From the NCBI GenBank assembly GCA_902490245.1, contig CABUDB010000008.1, forward strand, positions 1-16,297: a DNA stretch of 16,297 nucleotides, written 5' to 3'. How positions within the stretch are numbered: position 1 is the stretch's first letter; every line of letters begins with the position of its first letter. The DNA comes from an uncultured Collinsella sp. GTDB taxonomy: Bacteria; Actinomycetota; Coriobacteriia; Coriobacteriales; Coriobacteriaceae. Below, in pieces: positions 8,582-16,243 of the stretch. The translations under genes were made by a program, and so were the position numbers. The notes below the pieces were generated by a model. It saw nothing but the letters and a program-made list of their open reading frames with translations, was not told where the DNA came from and made no database searches.

Positions 8582-9207
8582 GGCTCATCGTTGTCGACGA
8601 CGACCGTCTGGTAGTCGATTCACTCAAGATTATCCTGGGCGCCCATCCGCAGATCGAGGTAGTGGGCACCGGCGCCAACGGCAACGATGCGGTTTCGCTC
8701 TATGCCGAACACGCGCCCGATATCGCACTGCTCGACATTCAGATGCCGGGGCGTGACGGACTTTCGGCGGCACGCGAGATCCTTGAGCGCGACCCTTCGG
8801 CGCGCGTGGTGTTTCTGACGACATTCTCGGATGACGAGTACATTGTGTCGGCGCTCAAGCTCGGCGCCCGCGGCTACCTGATCAAGACCGATGTCGCCGC
8901 CATTCCGCCAGCGTTGGCGCAGGTCATGGACGGCAAACGCATACTCGAGGGCAAGGCGATCGAGGATATCGATTTTGATGGGGCGGGCACCGAAGCCGAC
9001 GCGCCCCGCCGGCCCGCGGCCTTTGCCGGCCTAACCGACCGCGAGTTCGAAGTCGCAGAGCTCATCGCCCGCGGCCTCGACAATAAGGAGATTGCCGCCA
9101 CCGCCTACATGGGCGAAGGCACCGTGCGCAACCACATCAGCTCAATCCTTGCCAAAATGGGCCTGCGCAACCGCACGCAGATTGCCATCGCCTACCTGCG
9201 AGGGTAA
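8578..9207 (+). CDS. LuxR/NarL-family response regulator (209 aa)
   Basis: This cytoplasmic DNA-binding regulator is the cognate partner of the preceding kinase. The receiver domain (1 to about 120) has acidic residues D7/D8, phospho-acceptor D53 (in LLDIQMPGRDG), T81/T82 and K103. The C-terminal helix-turn-helix (about 147-209) starts GLTDREFEVAELIARG and contains NKEIA and GTVRNHISSILAKMG, both typical of LuxR-type domains. Its ATG overlaps the kinase stop in ATGA, with AAGGAG 10 nt upstream, so the pair is translationally coupled. Such pairs beside ABC-2 exporters usually control the exporter genes; that target is inferred from position only. A perfect 12-bp palindrome (9202-9213) spans the stop codon. 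Confidence 0.94.
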   Translation: MRLIVVDDDRLVVDSLKIILGAHPQIEVVGTGANGNDAVSLYAEHAPDIALLDIQMPGRDGLSAAREILERDPSARVVFLTTFSDDEYIVSALKLGARGYLIKTDVAAIPPALAQVMDGKRILEGKAIEDIDFDGAGTEADAPRRPAAFAGLTDREFEVAELIARGLDNKEIAATAYMGEGTVRNHISSILAKMGLRNRTQIAIAYLRG

Positions 9208-9268
9208 TTACCCGACGACCGACCGCCCCGGCATAGCAAAATGGCCGTTATCGATTTAGTGCCATTTC

Positions 9269-9420
9269 AAAACCATGCCGGATTACGGGGCTAAACTCAG
9301 GGCCCCCATCCATACCCACGTTTTCTGCAAAATGACGGCTCGTCTACCTGCGGTTTTATTTTCACGAATATCGGCATAGTTGGGGACTCGTGATTCAGCC
9401 CCGTAAACCGGCATAGTTTT
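9269..9420. repeat. Palindromic MITE-like element, copy 1
   Basis: The arms 9269-9316 and 9373-9420 are inverted repeats matching at about 37 of 48 positions, best at the outer ends (AAAACYATGCCGGWTTACGG). The centre holds GTCTACCTGCGGTT followed by a T-rich stretch, also found in copy 2. CCGGCATAG at 9228-9236 repeats 9408-9416 and is inverted against 9273-9281, so a nested hairpin extends the structure to the left. There is no coding sequence. A mobile or regulatory nature is inferred from the structure and the neighbouring copy. Confidence 0.55.
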
Positions 9421-9511
9421 GTTCGGGCGACCCCGCACGAGTGCCTCCGCCAGCCTCGCGGGACCAAAATGATCCGTTTTCCTTCGCCCCCAAGGAATCA
9501 GCCGGAACCGC

Positions 9512-9675
9512 GCGCCACGAAACCGGCCCATCTACTACGTTTGACTCGACACCCCTGACCATACCTTCATTTTGAGCATAACCGCAGGCGTTCTACCTGC
9601 GGTTATGTTTTGGCGTTTTTTGGCATGGTTGGAGGTAAGGGGCCAAACGTAGTAGATGGGCCGATTTCGTGGCGC
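9512..9675. repeat. Palindromic MITE-like element, copy 2, with near-perfect 32-bp terminal inverted repeats
   Basis: The arms 9512-9543 and 9644-9675 are inverted repeats with 31 of 32 matches; their core reads CGGCCCATCTACTACGTTTG. Nested in the centre is a perfect 12-bp hairpin (9577-9607). The internal order CCATACC, TCTACCTGCGGTT, T-rich run, GGCATNGTTGG is shared with the element at 9269-9420, which suggests one family. No transposase is encoded. The element lies between the convergent 3' ends of the response regulator and the adhesin. Confidence 0.75.
9577..9620 (+). terminator. Terminator-like hairpin at the centre of palindromic element 2
   Basis: The arms CATAACCGCAGG (9577-9588) and CCTGCGGTTATG (9596-9607) form a 12-bp stem with a 7-nt loop, followed on the plus strand by TTTTGGCGTTTTT. 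It could end transcripts coming from the kinase-regulator pair, 370 nt upstream. No T-run follows it in the minus direction. Confidence 0.55.
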
Positions 9676-9692
9676 ACCCACCTCCCCCACGC

Positions 9693-9735
9693 ACAAAAAT
9701 GCCGCCACGGAGGAGGGAGATGCCTCCGTGGCGGC
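9693..9735 (-). terminator. Strong Rho-independent terminator of the adhesin gene
   Basis: Read on the minus strand, GCCGCCACGGAGG (9735-9723) pairs perfectly over 13 bp with CCTCCGTGGCGGC (9713-9701) around a 9-nt loop, and is followed directly by ATTTTTG. It begins about 80 nt after the adhesin stop codon. Confidence 0.88.
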
Positions 9736-9777
9736 TGGGGGTGGGGTGGGGGCTACATTTCTGGCTCCCCGCCGGCC

Positions 9778-9801
9778 GCCCGGGGCTTTTTGGCCCCGGG
9801 C
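9778..9801 (-). other. GC-rich hairpin just after the adhesin stop codon
   Basis: GCCCGGGGC and GCCCCGGGC form a perfect 9-bp stem with a 6-nt loop (CAAAAA on the minus strand), 13 nt after the stop. No T-run follows, so it may stabilise the 3' end of the mRNA or help the true terminator downstream rather than terminate by itself. Confidence 0.55.
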
Positions 9802-9814
9802 GCTACCAGCGTGC

Positions 9815-9916
9815 CTAACGCTTACGGATACCCCAGACCAGGGCACCGACACCGGCCATGGCGATGACAAATGCCATGAGCAGCGCAGCGGCCTGCTGGT
9901 CACCCGTGGTGGGCAG
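9815..9916 (-). other. LPXTG cell-wall sorting signal of the adhesin
   Basis: This encodes residues 2066-2098: LPTTG, a hydrophobic stretch of about 20 residues and the basic tail RKR. A sortase would cut between Thr and Gly and link the protein to peptidoglycan or to another pilin; this is family knowledge. Confidence 0.92.
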
Positions 9917-12900
9917 GAAACCCTTGACCGTCTTAACGATGTTCGTCACGGTCTTGGGCGTGCCGGGGTCGGGCGTCGGCACGGGCGTCTCGGGCTTCTT
10001 GTACGTGTTGTTGAACACGATACCCTCGACGCTCTTGTCGCCCTTGGTAAAGGCAACGTTCGCCTTGAGGTTGCCCTCGCCGTCGTCGACCACGTTAACG
10101 GTCGCGGTAAAGACGGACTTGTCGTAGGTCATACCGGCCTCGTCACCCTTGACCTCGCTGATGGTGTAGACGTACGTACCGGGCTCGTCGTACTCGAGCT
10201 TGTCGAAGTTGATCTTGCCGTCAGCGTCGTTGGTGACGGTGGACTCGATGTCCTCGCCAACGAGCTTAAAGCTAAACTCGTCCTTCTTGAGTTCGCGTCC
10301 CTCGAGCACCTTGATAGCGCCGATGGAAACCTGCGTAGGCATGGCGTGATACTTGTTGGTAAAGCCAGCCGACTCGGTGGTTCCCTCGAGCTTGTGCGTC
10401 GCGGTCAGCGTGCCGTCGCCGTTGTCGGAGACGGTGGTCACGACGGTGTAGGTCGTGCCGTCATAGGTGACGCCCTTGTACAGGCCGAGCGCGTTGGGGC
10501 AAGCCTCACGCAGCGTGTACGTGTGCGTGCCGGGTGCCTCGTAGCGAACCGGGCTCAGCGTCACGGTGCCGTTAGCGTCGTTGGTGCCGTTAGCGACAAC
10601 CACGTCGTCCTCGAGCAGCTCAAACGTGAACTCGCCAGCTGCAAGGTCGCGTCCGGTCAGACGCTTGACCGTCTTGACCTGATCGGTCACGGAAGAATCG
10701 GTAGGTGCCACGCCGTAGGTGTTGGTGAACGTGAAGGCAGCACCGTCGTCGCCCTCGCGCACGACACGCAGATGTCCGGTACCGTCGTCAGTCACGGTGT
10801 AGGAAACCTTGCGCATGGCGTTGGCGTCGTTGGTCACACCAGGGGCACTACCGGACTCGGTCACCGTGTAGGTAAAGGTGTGCGAGCGCGGAGCGGTGGG
10901 GGCTGCGGGCTCGGACTCGTCGTTGGACTCGTCGGTGTCGGCAGCGTCGGCGTCAACCTCGGCCTCGCCGGCGTTGGCCTCGGCATCGCTCGATGCGTCG
11001 TCAGAAGCATCGGCCGTCACGCCCAGAGCGCGGTTGAGGTCCTCGAGCGTAAAGTGGATCTTGCCAAAGTCCACGTTGCCGGCCGCGTCGTTGGTTGCGG
11101 TCGTGCGCCCGGGCATCGGGGCGCCGGCCTCGTCGGCGGTCACGGTAAAGGTGAACTTGCCCGCGATGTCAGCCGGGGTCAGGCCCTCGGCTGCCTGGAG
11201 CTTCTTGGTGCCGGTGAGTGCGGCATCCACGGCCTCGGCGCCGTAGACGTTTTCGAACAAGGGCTCGACGCCACCGTAGTCGACCGTTGCCGTCAGGGTA
11301 CCGTCACCGTTGTCGACAACGATAACCTTAAAGCCAAAGCTCCACGTTGTAGCGGAAACGCCATTCGGCAGCCCGAATAAATCTTCGTAGGCCGTGTAGT
11401 TAATGGTCCAAGCGAGCTTACCGTCCTTGTCGGTACGATGGGCAAGCCCAGCCGCCTCAAGATTGGCAAGCATCTCGGTGTCGTAGTGCAGCGCATCAAA
11501 GCTCACATGCCCGCCGATATTGGGCTTGAGGTTTTCGTAGCCCACAAGCTCGCCCTGATAGGCAATGCCGAACCAGAACTCGCCGTCGACCATCGGACGA
11601 CCGGTCAGGGTCTTGGTGGCGACAACCTGAGCAGCGGTACCACCAGGCGTATTGGTCGTAGCGCTGTAGCTGTTGTGGAACGGGACCAGGGCACTCTCGA
11701 CCTTGTTCTCACCGCTCTTGTGGACCGTCGTATGCGTACCCTCGGGACCGCCGGAGACGGTCGTCGTGGCGGTAAGCGTACCGGCACCGTCATCGGCGAC
11801 GGCGATCGTCACGGTACGCACGGCGTCGTCGTAGGTGTAGCCGGGCTTGCCGTCATTCTTCTCGGCTACGGTGTACGTGAAGGTCTTGCCGGCGTCAGCC
11901 TGCGTAAACTTGACCTCATGGCCAGCCAGGATGTCGATCAGGCCGACCGTTGCCTCTGCCGTCGCAGGGGACTTGAAGTTGTTGGCTCCGGGCAGCAGGC
12001 CAAGCGCGTCGGCCGAGGCCTCGTCGGCAGGCGTCACGGTAAACGTGAACTGACCCTCGGTCATAGGACGTCCGGAGAGGCTCTTGCTGAGCTTGAGGCC
12101 GCCGACCGCGGTGTAGTTAAGCTCAGTGCGATACGTGTTGGTGAAGCGGCCGCTTTCCTTCTTGGTGACGTTGGCGATCAGGACGCCCTTGCCGTTATCA
12201 GTCACGGTTACTTCGGCGGTTGCGACATGCGCGTCATACGTCATACCGGCCGCGCTGCCCGCGTTCTCGCGGATCTCGTACTTGTAGGTTCCGGCAGCCG
12301 TGTAGTGGATCTTGCCGAACTTGATGGCGGCGATGCCATCCTTCGCGTCCTTCTTGCTCACGGTTACGGTTGCGGGATCGGGCAGCGGGGTGCCCTCGGG
12401 GGCGGTGACGGTAAAGCTGAACTTGTCCGCATCCGTCCAGTCGCGGCCGTCAATGGCCTTGCTCAGGTCAAAGTCGAGCTCTGCGTCGATCGGGGTCACG
12501 TTGTAGGAGTTCTCGAAAGTTGCAGCCTTGACGTCGTCCTTCAGGACATGCTCGGCCTTGAGGGTGCCGTCGCCGTTGTCCGTGATGGTGGTCTCGATGG
12601 TGAACTTGGCATCGCTGTAGGTGATACCGCCGGCGTTGCCCTTGACCTCGCGCAGCGTATAGGTGTGCGTTCCGGCCTTGGTGTACTCGATGGGGCTCAT
12701 CGTGATCTTGCCATCGGCGGCGTTCTTGCCGGTGGCAACGACCTTGGCGTCCTTGCCCTCGCCCTCGACGAGCTCGAAGGAGAACTCGCCGGCAGCAAGC
12801 TCGCGTCCGGTCAGGACCTTATTCGCGGTGATCTGGTCGGTGACGCCCGTCTCGACAGACGTCACGCTATAGGTATTGGTGAACGTAAAGGCTACGTTGC

Positions 12901-15900
12901 CATCCGGCTTGCGAGACACCCTCAGATTACCCTCGCCGTCATCGGTCACGGTGAAGGAAACCGTACGCGAAGGCTTGGCGTCGTTGGTCACGCCAGCGAC
13001 CTCGCCGGACTCGGTCACGGTGTAGGTAAAGGTGTGCTCGCGCTTCTCGGGCTTCTCGCCCAGGGCCTTGTTAAGGTCGTCGAGCGTAAAGGTGATCTTG
13101 CCAAAGTCGACCTTGCCCTTGGCATCATTGGTCACGCTCACGTTCGCGGGCATGGGTGCGCCCTCTTCACCGGTCACGGTAAAGGTGAACTTGCCGTTGA
13201 TGTCGGCCGGGGTCAGACCGTCGGCGAACTGCAGGTTCTTGATGCCCGCAAGCGATGCCTCGGCAGCATTCGCGGTGTAGGCGTTCTTGAACTTGATACT
13301 CTTGACGTCCTCGGCACCCTTCAGCTTGTGCGTGGCCACCAGCTGGCCCTTGCCGTTATCGCTGATGGTCGTCACGATGATGTAGAAGTTTTCGTCGTAG
13401 GTGACACCGCCGGCATTGCCCTTGACCTCGCGCAGCGTGTAGGTGTGCTGACCGATCTCGGTGTATTTGATGGCCTTGAACGTAACGTTACCGTTGGCGT
13501 CATTCTTGACGGTCTCGATAACCTTCGCGTCTTCGCCGAGACCCTCGCGCAGCTCAAAGCTGAACTCGCCGGCCTTGAGGTCGCGTCCGGTCAGGACCTT
13601 GGTCACCTTGATCTTGTCGGTGACGCTTGAATCGACGGAATTTGCAGCGTAGGTGTTCTTGAACTCAGTCTCGCCCGAAGTCACCTGTACGTCAGCGCTG
13701 AGCTCGCCCTTCTTGTTGGGCGTTACCGTCACGGTGACCTCCGCGACGTTCTTGCTGTAGGCAATGCCGCCAACCGTAGTCCCGGCGTTCTTTTCGCTGA
13801 CCCTGTAGACGTACGTGCCGGGCTCGGTGTATTTGATCGTGCCGAAGTCGATGACAGCCTTACCCTTGTCGTCCAGATCGTCCTTGGTCACAGACGCGGT
13901 CACGGGCGCTGTCGCGGACTCGGGTATCGGGGCACCGTTCTCGGACGTCAGCCCAAACTCAAACGTGTCCTCCTTCGTCCAGTCGCGGCCCTCGAGTACC
14001 TTGGTCAGGTCAAAGCCGGCCTTGGTATCCTTGGTATCCACCGTTACCGGCGTCATGTCGTACTTATAGCTGATCTTGCCGTTGTTGCCCAGGTAGGAGT
14101 TGACATGCGTCGCGGTCGCCTTGGCGGATATGTTGTTCCACTTGGGATTGAGTACGTCGGTCGCGGTATCGGTTTTGTTGCCGCCCACGCTCTCCTTGGT
14201 GGTGTGGAGCTCATCGATAAAGGCCAGGCGTGCGGTTCCCACAGTAAACACCAAGTTACCGTTCTCATCGGGAACAATCGCGCCGTCGAACTTCGCGGCG
14301 TCGCCGCCGATAAACTCGATGACGGCGGTGGCGGGCTTGGCCTCGCCGTTCTCGCCCTGCTCTTCAAACTTATCCTTGTAGTAATAGGTGCCGGTATCTG
14401 CCAGCGAATTCTTTGCGGGCTGCGTGCATTCCTTATCCGTGTAAATAGGAGTCTGCTTCTGGAAGTAGTAGTAGCGGTTGGTGTCGGCGGGTTCAAAGGT
14501 CGCAACCGTATCGCCCATCGCACCGTCGCTCCACTTGTTCGCAAAGAAGTTCACGGTCTTGGTGCCGTCAACGACGGTCGTATTATGCTCGATGTAATCC
14601 TTGAGCCCCGCTACCTTCTCGGGCGTAAACAGGTTGTCGAGTGCGACCTTCTTCACGCTCGAGGCATACTTCACCTGGATGGGCTTAACGGTATCGACCG
14701 AAAGCTTGCCGTCTACGGTCTTAAAGTGACTCAGCGGAATCAACGACGCGGGAATGTTGACCGTTACGATATCGCCCTTCTGGGGATTGTCGTCGCCGGC
14801 ACGCTGCACGGTAATGAGCAGGTCTTTTGCCTTGCCATCGAACTCGTACGTATCGGTCTTGGTTTCTTTGTTGACCGTCTTGCTCGGATTGGTAAACGGC
14901 GTGCCGTTGATGACGACCTCGGTGAAGCTGTCGACCTGCATAAAGTCGCCCAGCTCATCGGTAAACGTGATGTAGCCGGACTTGGTCTCGTCGTAGCCCT
15001 TGTGGATTTCGGTCGGATAAGGCGGCTCCGACGTAATGGCCTGCGAGATGTCGTCGAAGACCTTCTTGAGCTCTTCTGCATTGGTCGCCGACTTGTAGTA
15101 GTCGGAGTTTTCCGCGCGTGTGCCGTGGGTATCCCATGCCGTGGCATTGGGATAGTTGCTCGAAACGGCATGCATGAACTTGTTTACGTCGCTCGTCCCC
15201 TTTTTCGAGGGATCGTCAGCAGGATTCGCCCCACTAAAGATGCCAATGGCATAGATGGTTGCCTTGCTGTCCTTCATCTTCTTGGCAGCCGTCACAGCAT
15301 CGTTAGCGACGTCAGAGTCGAACGTGTTGCCACTCGTTGGCTTGCCGTCGGTAAAGAACACAACGATCTTCTTGGCATCTGCGCGACCAGAAGTGATATC
15401 CCCGGCCAATTCCAGACCATAGTCGGCACGCGTGGCACCGCTTGGCTTGATTCCAGCAACTGTATCCTCAAGAACTTTCACGTTGCCGCCAGAGCAATCG
15501 GTCAAGTCTTTCATAACCTGTGTGTAATTGTAGGTGTATCCTCCGTCACGATACGTATCGTTGCCGATCTTGCTGGACTTCTTGCCCGCAAACTTAACGA
15601 TAGCAACCTTATGCTGCCTATCGACACCCTCGATACCCTCGTTTTGCTTGGCGATGGTATTGATAAAGCTGTTCGCAGCGCTCTTCAGTGCATCGATACG
15701 CTTGGTGGAATCTCTGCCACCCATAGGATCATCCATCGAGCCGGAGGCATCCAGCACCATCACGATGTCGAGTGGCGTGGTGACTGTCACGGTTGAATTA
15801 GACGTCGAGGACATCGCCGAAAGCGTGGTCAAAAAGTCCGACTCTTCGTTTTCCCCGGTTGCCTTGACCGTCTTGTCGGTCCAGATTCGACCGACGTTTT

Positions 15901-16111
15901 GAGTCGTTACCTTATTGCCACCGTGGCCAGCTGCCCAGATTTCCCAGCGACCGCTGGTATCGGGGTCGACGACCTTTCCGGTCATTTTCGGTCCGTCCAT
16001 TCCGGTGCTGGACCTGGCGTTGGCCTCGGGCAGCATGGCAAATGCTGCAGCCGGCAACACCAGCACTACGGCCAGTATCACCGCCAAGAGACCCCTCGTG
16101 TACTTACTCAT
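9815..16111 (-). CDS. Giant LPXTG cell-wall adhesin: vWA domain plus ten Spy0128/FctA-type isopeptide domains (2098 aa)
   Basis: This is a secreted, sortase-anchored surface protein, probably a pilus-like adhesin. A signal peptide covers residues 1 to about 25-32 (AFA or ANA cleavage). A vWA domain (about 112-365) has a complete MIDAS: DASGS at 121-125, T227 and D255 in FFTDGKPTSG. A connecting region (about 366-695) includes YLGNNGKISYKYD. Ten tandem domains of about 110-175 residues follow (698-2039), each with a Lys near the first strand, a Glu in a YTxxE-type strand and an Asn in a FxNTY-like last strand, the triad of intramolecular isopeptide bonds. A Pro-rich linker (2040-2055) leads to LPTTG (2066-2070), a hydrophobic helix and an RKR tail. 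The start has GAAGGGAG about 6 nt upstream. The gene appears monocistronic with a strong terminator; no sortase lies in the window. The ligand is unknown. Confidence 0.93.
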   Translation of the reverse strand: MSKYTRGLLAVILAVVLVLPAAAFAMLPEANARSSTGMDGPKMTGKVVDPDTSGRWEIWAAGHGGNKVTTQNVGRIWTDKTVKATGENEESDFLTTLSAMSSTSNSTVTVTTPLDIVMVLDASGSMDDPMGGRDSTKRIDALKSAANSFINTIAKQNEGIEGVDRQHKVAIVKFAGKKSSKIGNDTYRDGGYTYNYTQVMKDLTDCSGGNVKVLEDTVAGIKPSGATRADYGLELAGDITSGRADAKKIVVFFTDGKPTSGNTFDSDVANDAVTAAKKMKDSKATIYAIGIFSGANPADDPSKKGTSDVNKFMHAVSSNYPNATAWDTHGTRAENSDYYKSATNAEELKKVFDDISQAITSEPPYPTEIHKGYDETKSGYITFTDELGDFMQVDSFTEVVINGTPFTNPSKTVNKETKTDTYEFDGKAKDLLITVQRAGDDNPQKGDIVTVNIPASLIPLSHFKTVDGKLSVDTVKPIQVKYASSVKKVALDNLFTPEKVAGLKDYIEHNTTVVDGTKTVNFFANKWSDGAMGDTVATFEPADTNRYYYFQKQTPIYTDKECTQPAKNSLADTGTYYYKDKFEEQGENGEAKPATAVIEFIGGDAAKFDGAIVPDENGNLVFTVGTARLAFIDELHTTKESVGGNKTDTATDVLNPKWNNISAKATATHVNSYLGNNGKISYKYDMTPVTVDTKDTKAGFDLTKVLEGRDWTKEDTFEFGLTSENGAPIPESATAPVTASVTKDDLDDKGKAVIDFGTIKYTEPGTYVYRVSEKNAGTTVGGIAYSKNVAEVTVTVTPNKKGELSADVQVTSGETEFKNTYAANSVDSSVTDKIKVTKVLTGRDLKAGEFSFELREGLGEDAKVIETVKNDANGNVTFKAIKYTEIGQHTYTLREVKGNAGGVTYDENFYIIVTTISDNGKGQLVATHKLKGAEDVKSIKFKNAYTANAAEASLAGIKNLQFADGLTPADINGKFTFTVTGEEGAPMPANVSVTNDAKGKVDFGKITFTLDDLNKALGEKPEKREHTFTYTVTESGEVAGVTNDAKPSRTVSFTVTDDGEGNLRVSRKPDGNVAFTFTNTYSVTSVETGVTDQITANKVLTGRELAAGEFSFELVEGEGKDAKVVATGKNAADGKITMSPIEYTKAGTHTYTLREVKGNAGGITYSDAKFTIETTITDNGDGTLKAEHVLKDDVKAATFENSYNVTPIDAELDFDLSKAIDGRDWTDADKFSFTVTAPEGTPLPDPATVTVSKKDAKDGIAAIKFGKIHYTAAGTYKYEIRENAGSAAGMTYDAHVATAEVTVTDNGKGVLIANVTKKESGRFTNTYRTELNYTAVGGLKLSKSLSGRPMTEGQFTFTVTPADEASADALGLLPGANNFKSPATAEATVGLIDILAGHEVKFTQADAGKTFTYTVAEKNDGKPGYTYDDAVRTVTIAVADDGAGTLTATTTVSGGPEGTHTTVHKSGENKVESALVPFHNSYSATTNTPGGTAAQVVATKTLTGRPMVDGEFWFGIAYQGELVGYENLKPNIGGHVSFDALHYDTEMLANLEAAGLAHRTDKDGKLAWTINYTAYEDLFGLPNGVSATTWSFGFKVIVVDNGDGTLTATVDYGGVEPLFENVYGAEAVDAALTGTKKLQAAEGLTPADIAGKFTFTVTADEAGAPMPGRTTATNDAAGNVDFGKIHFTLEDLNRALGVTADASDDASSDAEANAGEAEVDADAADTDESNDESEPAAPTAPRSHTFTYTVTESGSAPGVTNDANAMRKVSYTVTDDGTGHLRVVREGDDGAAFTFTNTYGVAPTDSSVTDQVKTVKRLTGRDLAAGEFTFELLEDDVVVANGTNDANGTVTLSPVRYEAPGTHTYTLREACPNALGLYKGVTYDGTTYTVVTTVSDNGDGTLTATHKLEGTTESAGFTNKYHAMPTQVSIGAIKVLEGRELKKDEFSFKLVGEDIESTVTNDADGKINFDKLEYDEPGTYVYTISEVKGDEAGMTYDKSVFTATVNVVDDGEGNLKANVAFTKGDKSVEGIVFNNTYKKPETPVPTPDPGTPKTVTNIVKTVKGFLPTTGDQQAAALLMAFVIAMAGVGALVWGIRKR
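9995..14020 (-). repeat. Array of ten divergent isopeptide-domain repeats in the adhesin
   Basis: Approximate domain limits in protein residues are 698-822, 830-946, 951-1082, 1091-1204, 1211-1328, 1335-1483, 1494-1625, 1628-1801, 1809-1923 and 1926-2039. Proposed Lys/Glu/Asn triads are 704/773/819, 838/895/943, 958/1034/1079, 1098/1155/1201, 1218/1282/1325, 1343/1417/1480, 1500/1576/1621, 1636/1752/1797, 1816/1869/1919 and 1934/1986/2035. The seventh Glu is the least certain. Domains 2, 4 and 9 share LTGRxLxAGEFxFEL. Domains 3 and 8 share GLTPADIxGKFTFTVT and DLNxALG. Domains 1 and 5 share GRDWT. The order is therefore mosaic rather than a simple tandem expansion. Confidence 0.85.
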
Positions 16112-16163
16112 CGCGTCTCCCTTCTCGCGGTCTCAGACCTTGCATCAGCCTAAAGTTACGGAA

Positions 16164-16243
16164 TGAGACACAATTAGGGCAGGTGACACATGTTCCAGAT
16201 TCGGTTTTGAGCGTGAGACAAATGTCTCACCAAAGTTGAGACA
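16164..16243. promoter_or_regulatory. Cluster of TGAGACA operator-like sites upstream of the adhesin gene
   Basis: TGAGACA occurs at 16164-16170, 16214-16220 and 16237-16243 on the plus strand and at 16223-16229 on the minus strand. The second and fourth form a perfect 7-2-7 dyad (TGAGACA-AA-TGTCTCA). A degenerate dyad, GTGACACATGTTCC, lies at 16183-16196. A weak promoter candidate (minus strand, TGCCCT at 16181-16176 and TAACTT at 16158-16153, 17-nt spacer) would have the first site between its boxes, consistent with control of adhesin transcription. The binding protein is unknown. Confidence 0.6.

Noticed and set aside
9676..9814. Possible small gene between the palindromic element and the adhesin end
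   Set aside because: The stretch is fully accounted for by the two hairpins and a G-rich spacer; no start with a ribosome binding site is seen.
9656..15796. Long plus-strand open frames opposite the adhesin (about 574, 730 and 563 codons)
   Set aside because: They are antisense shadows of a repetitive high-GC gene. Their translations lack recognisable domains, have no ribosome binding sites, and mirror the repeat structure of the real protein.
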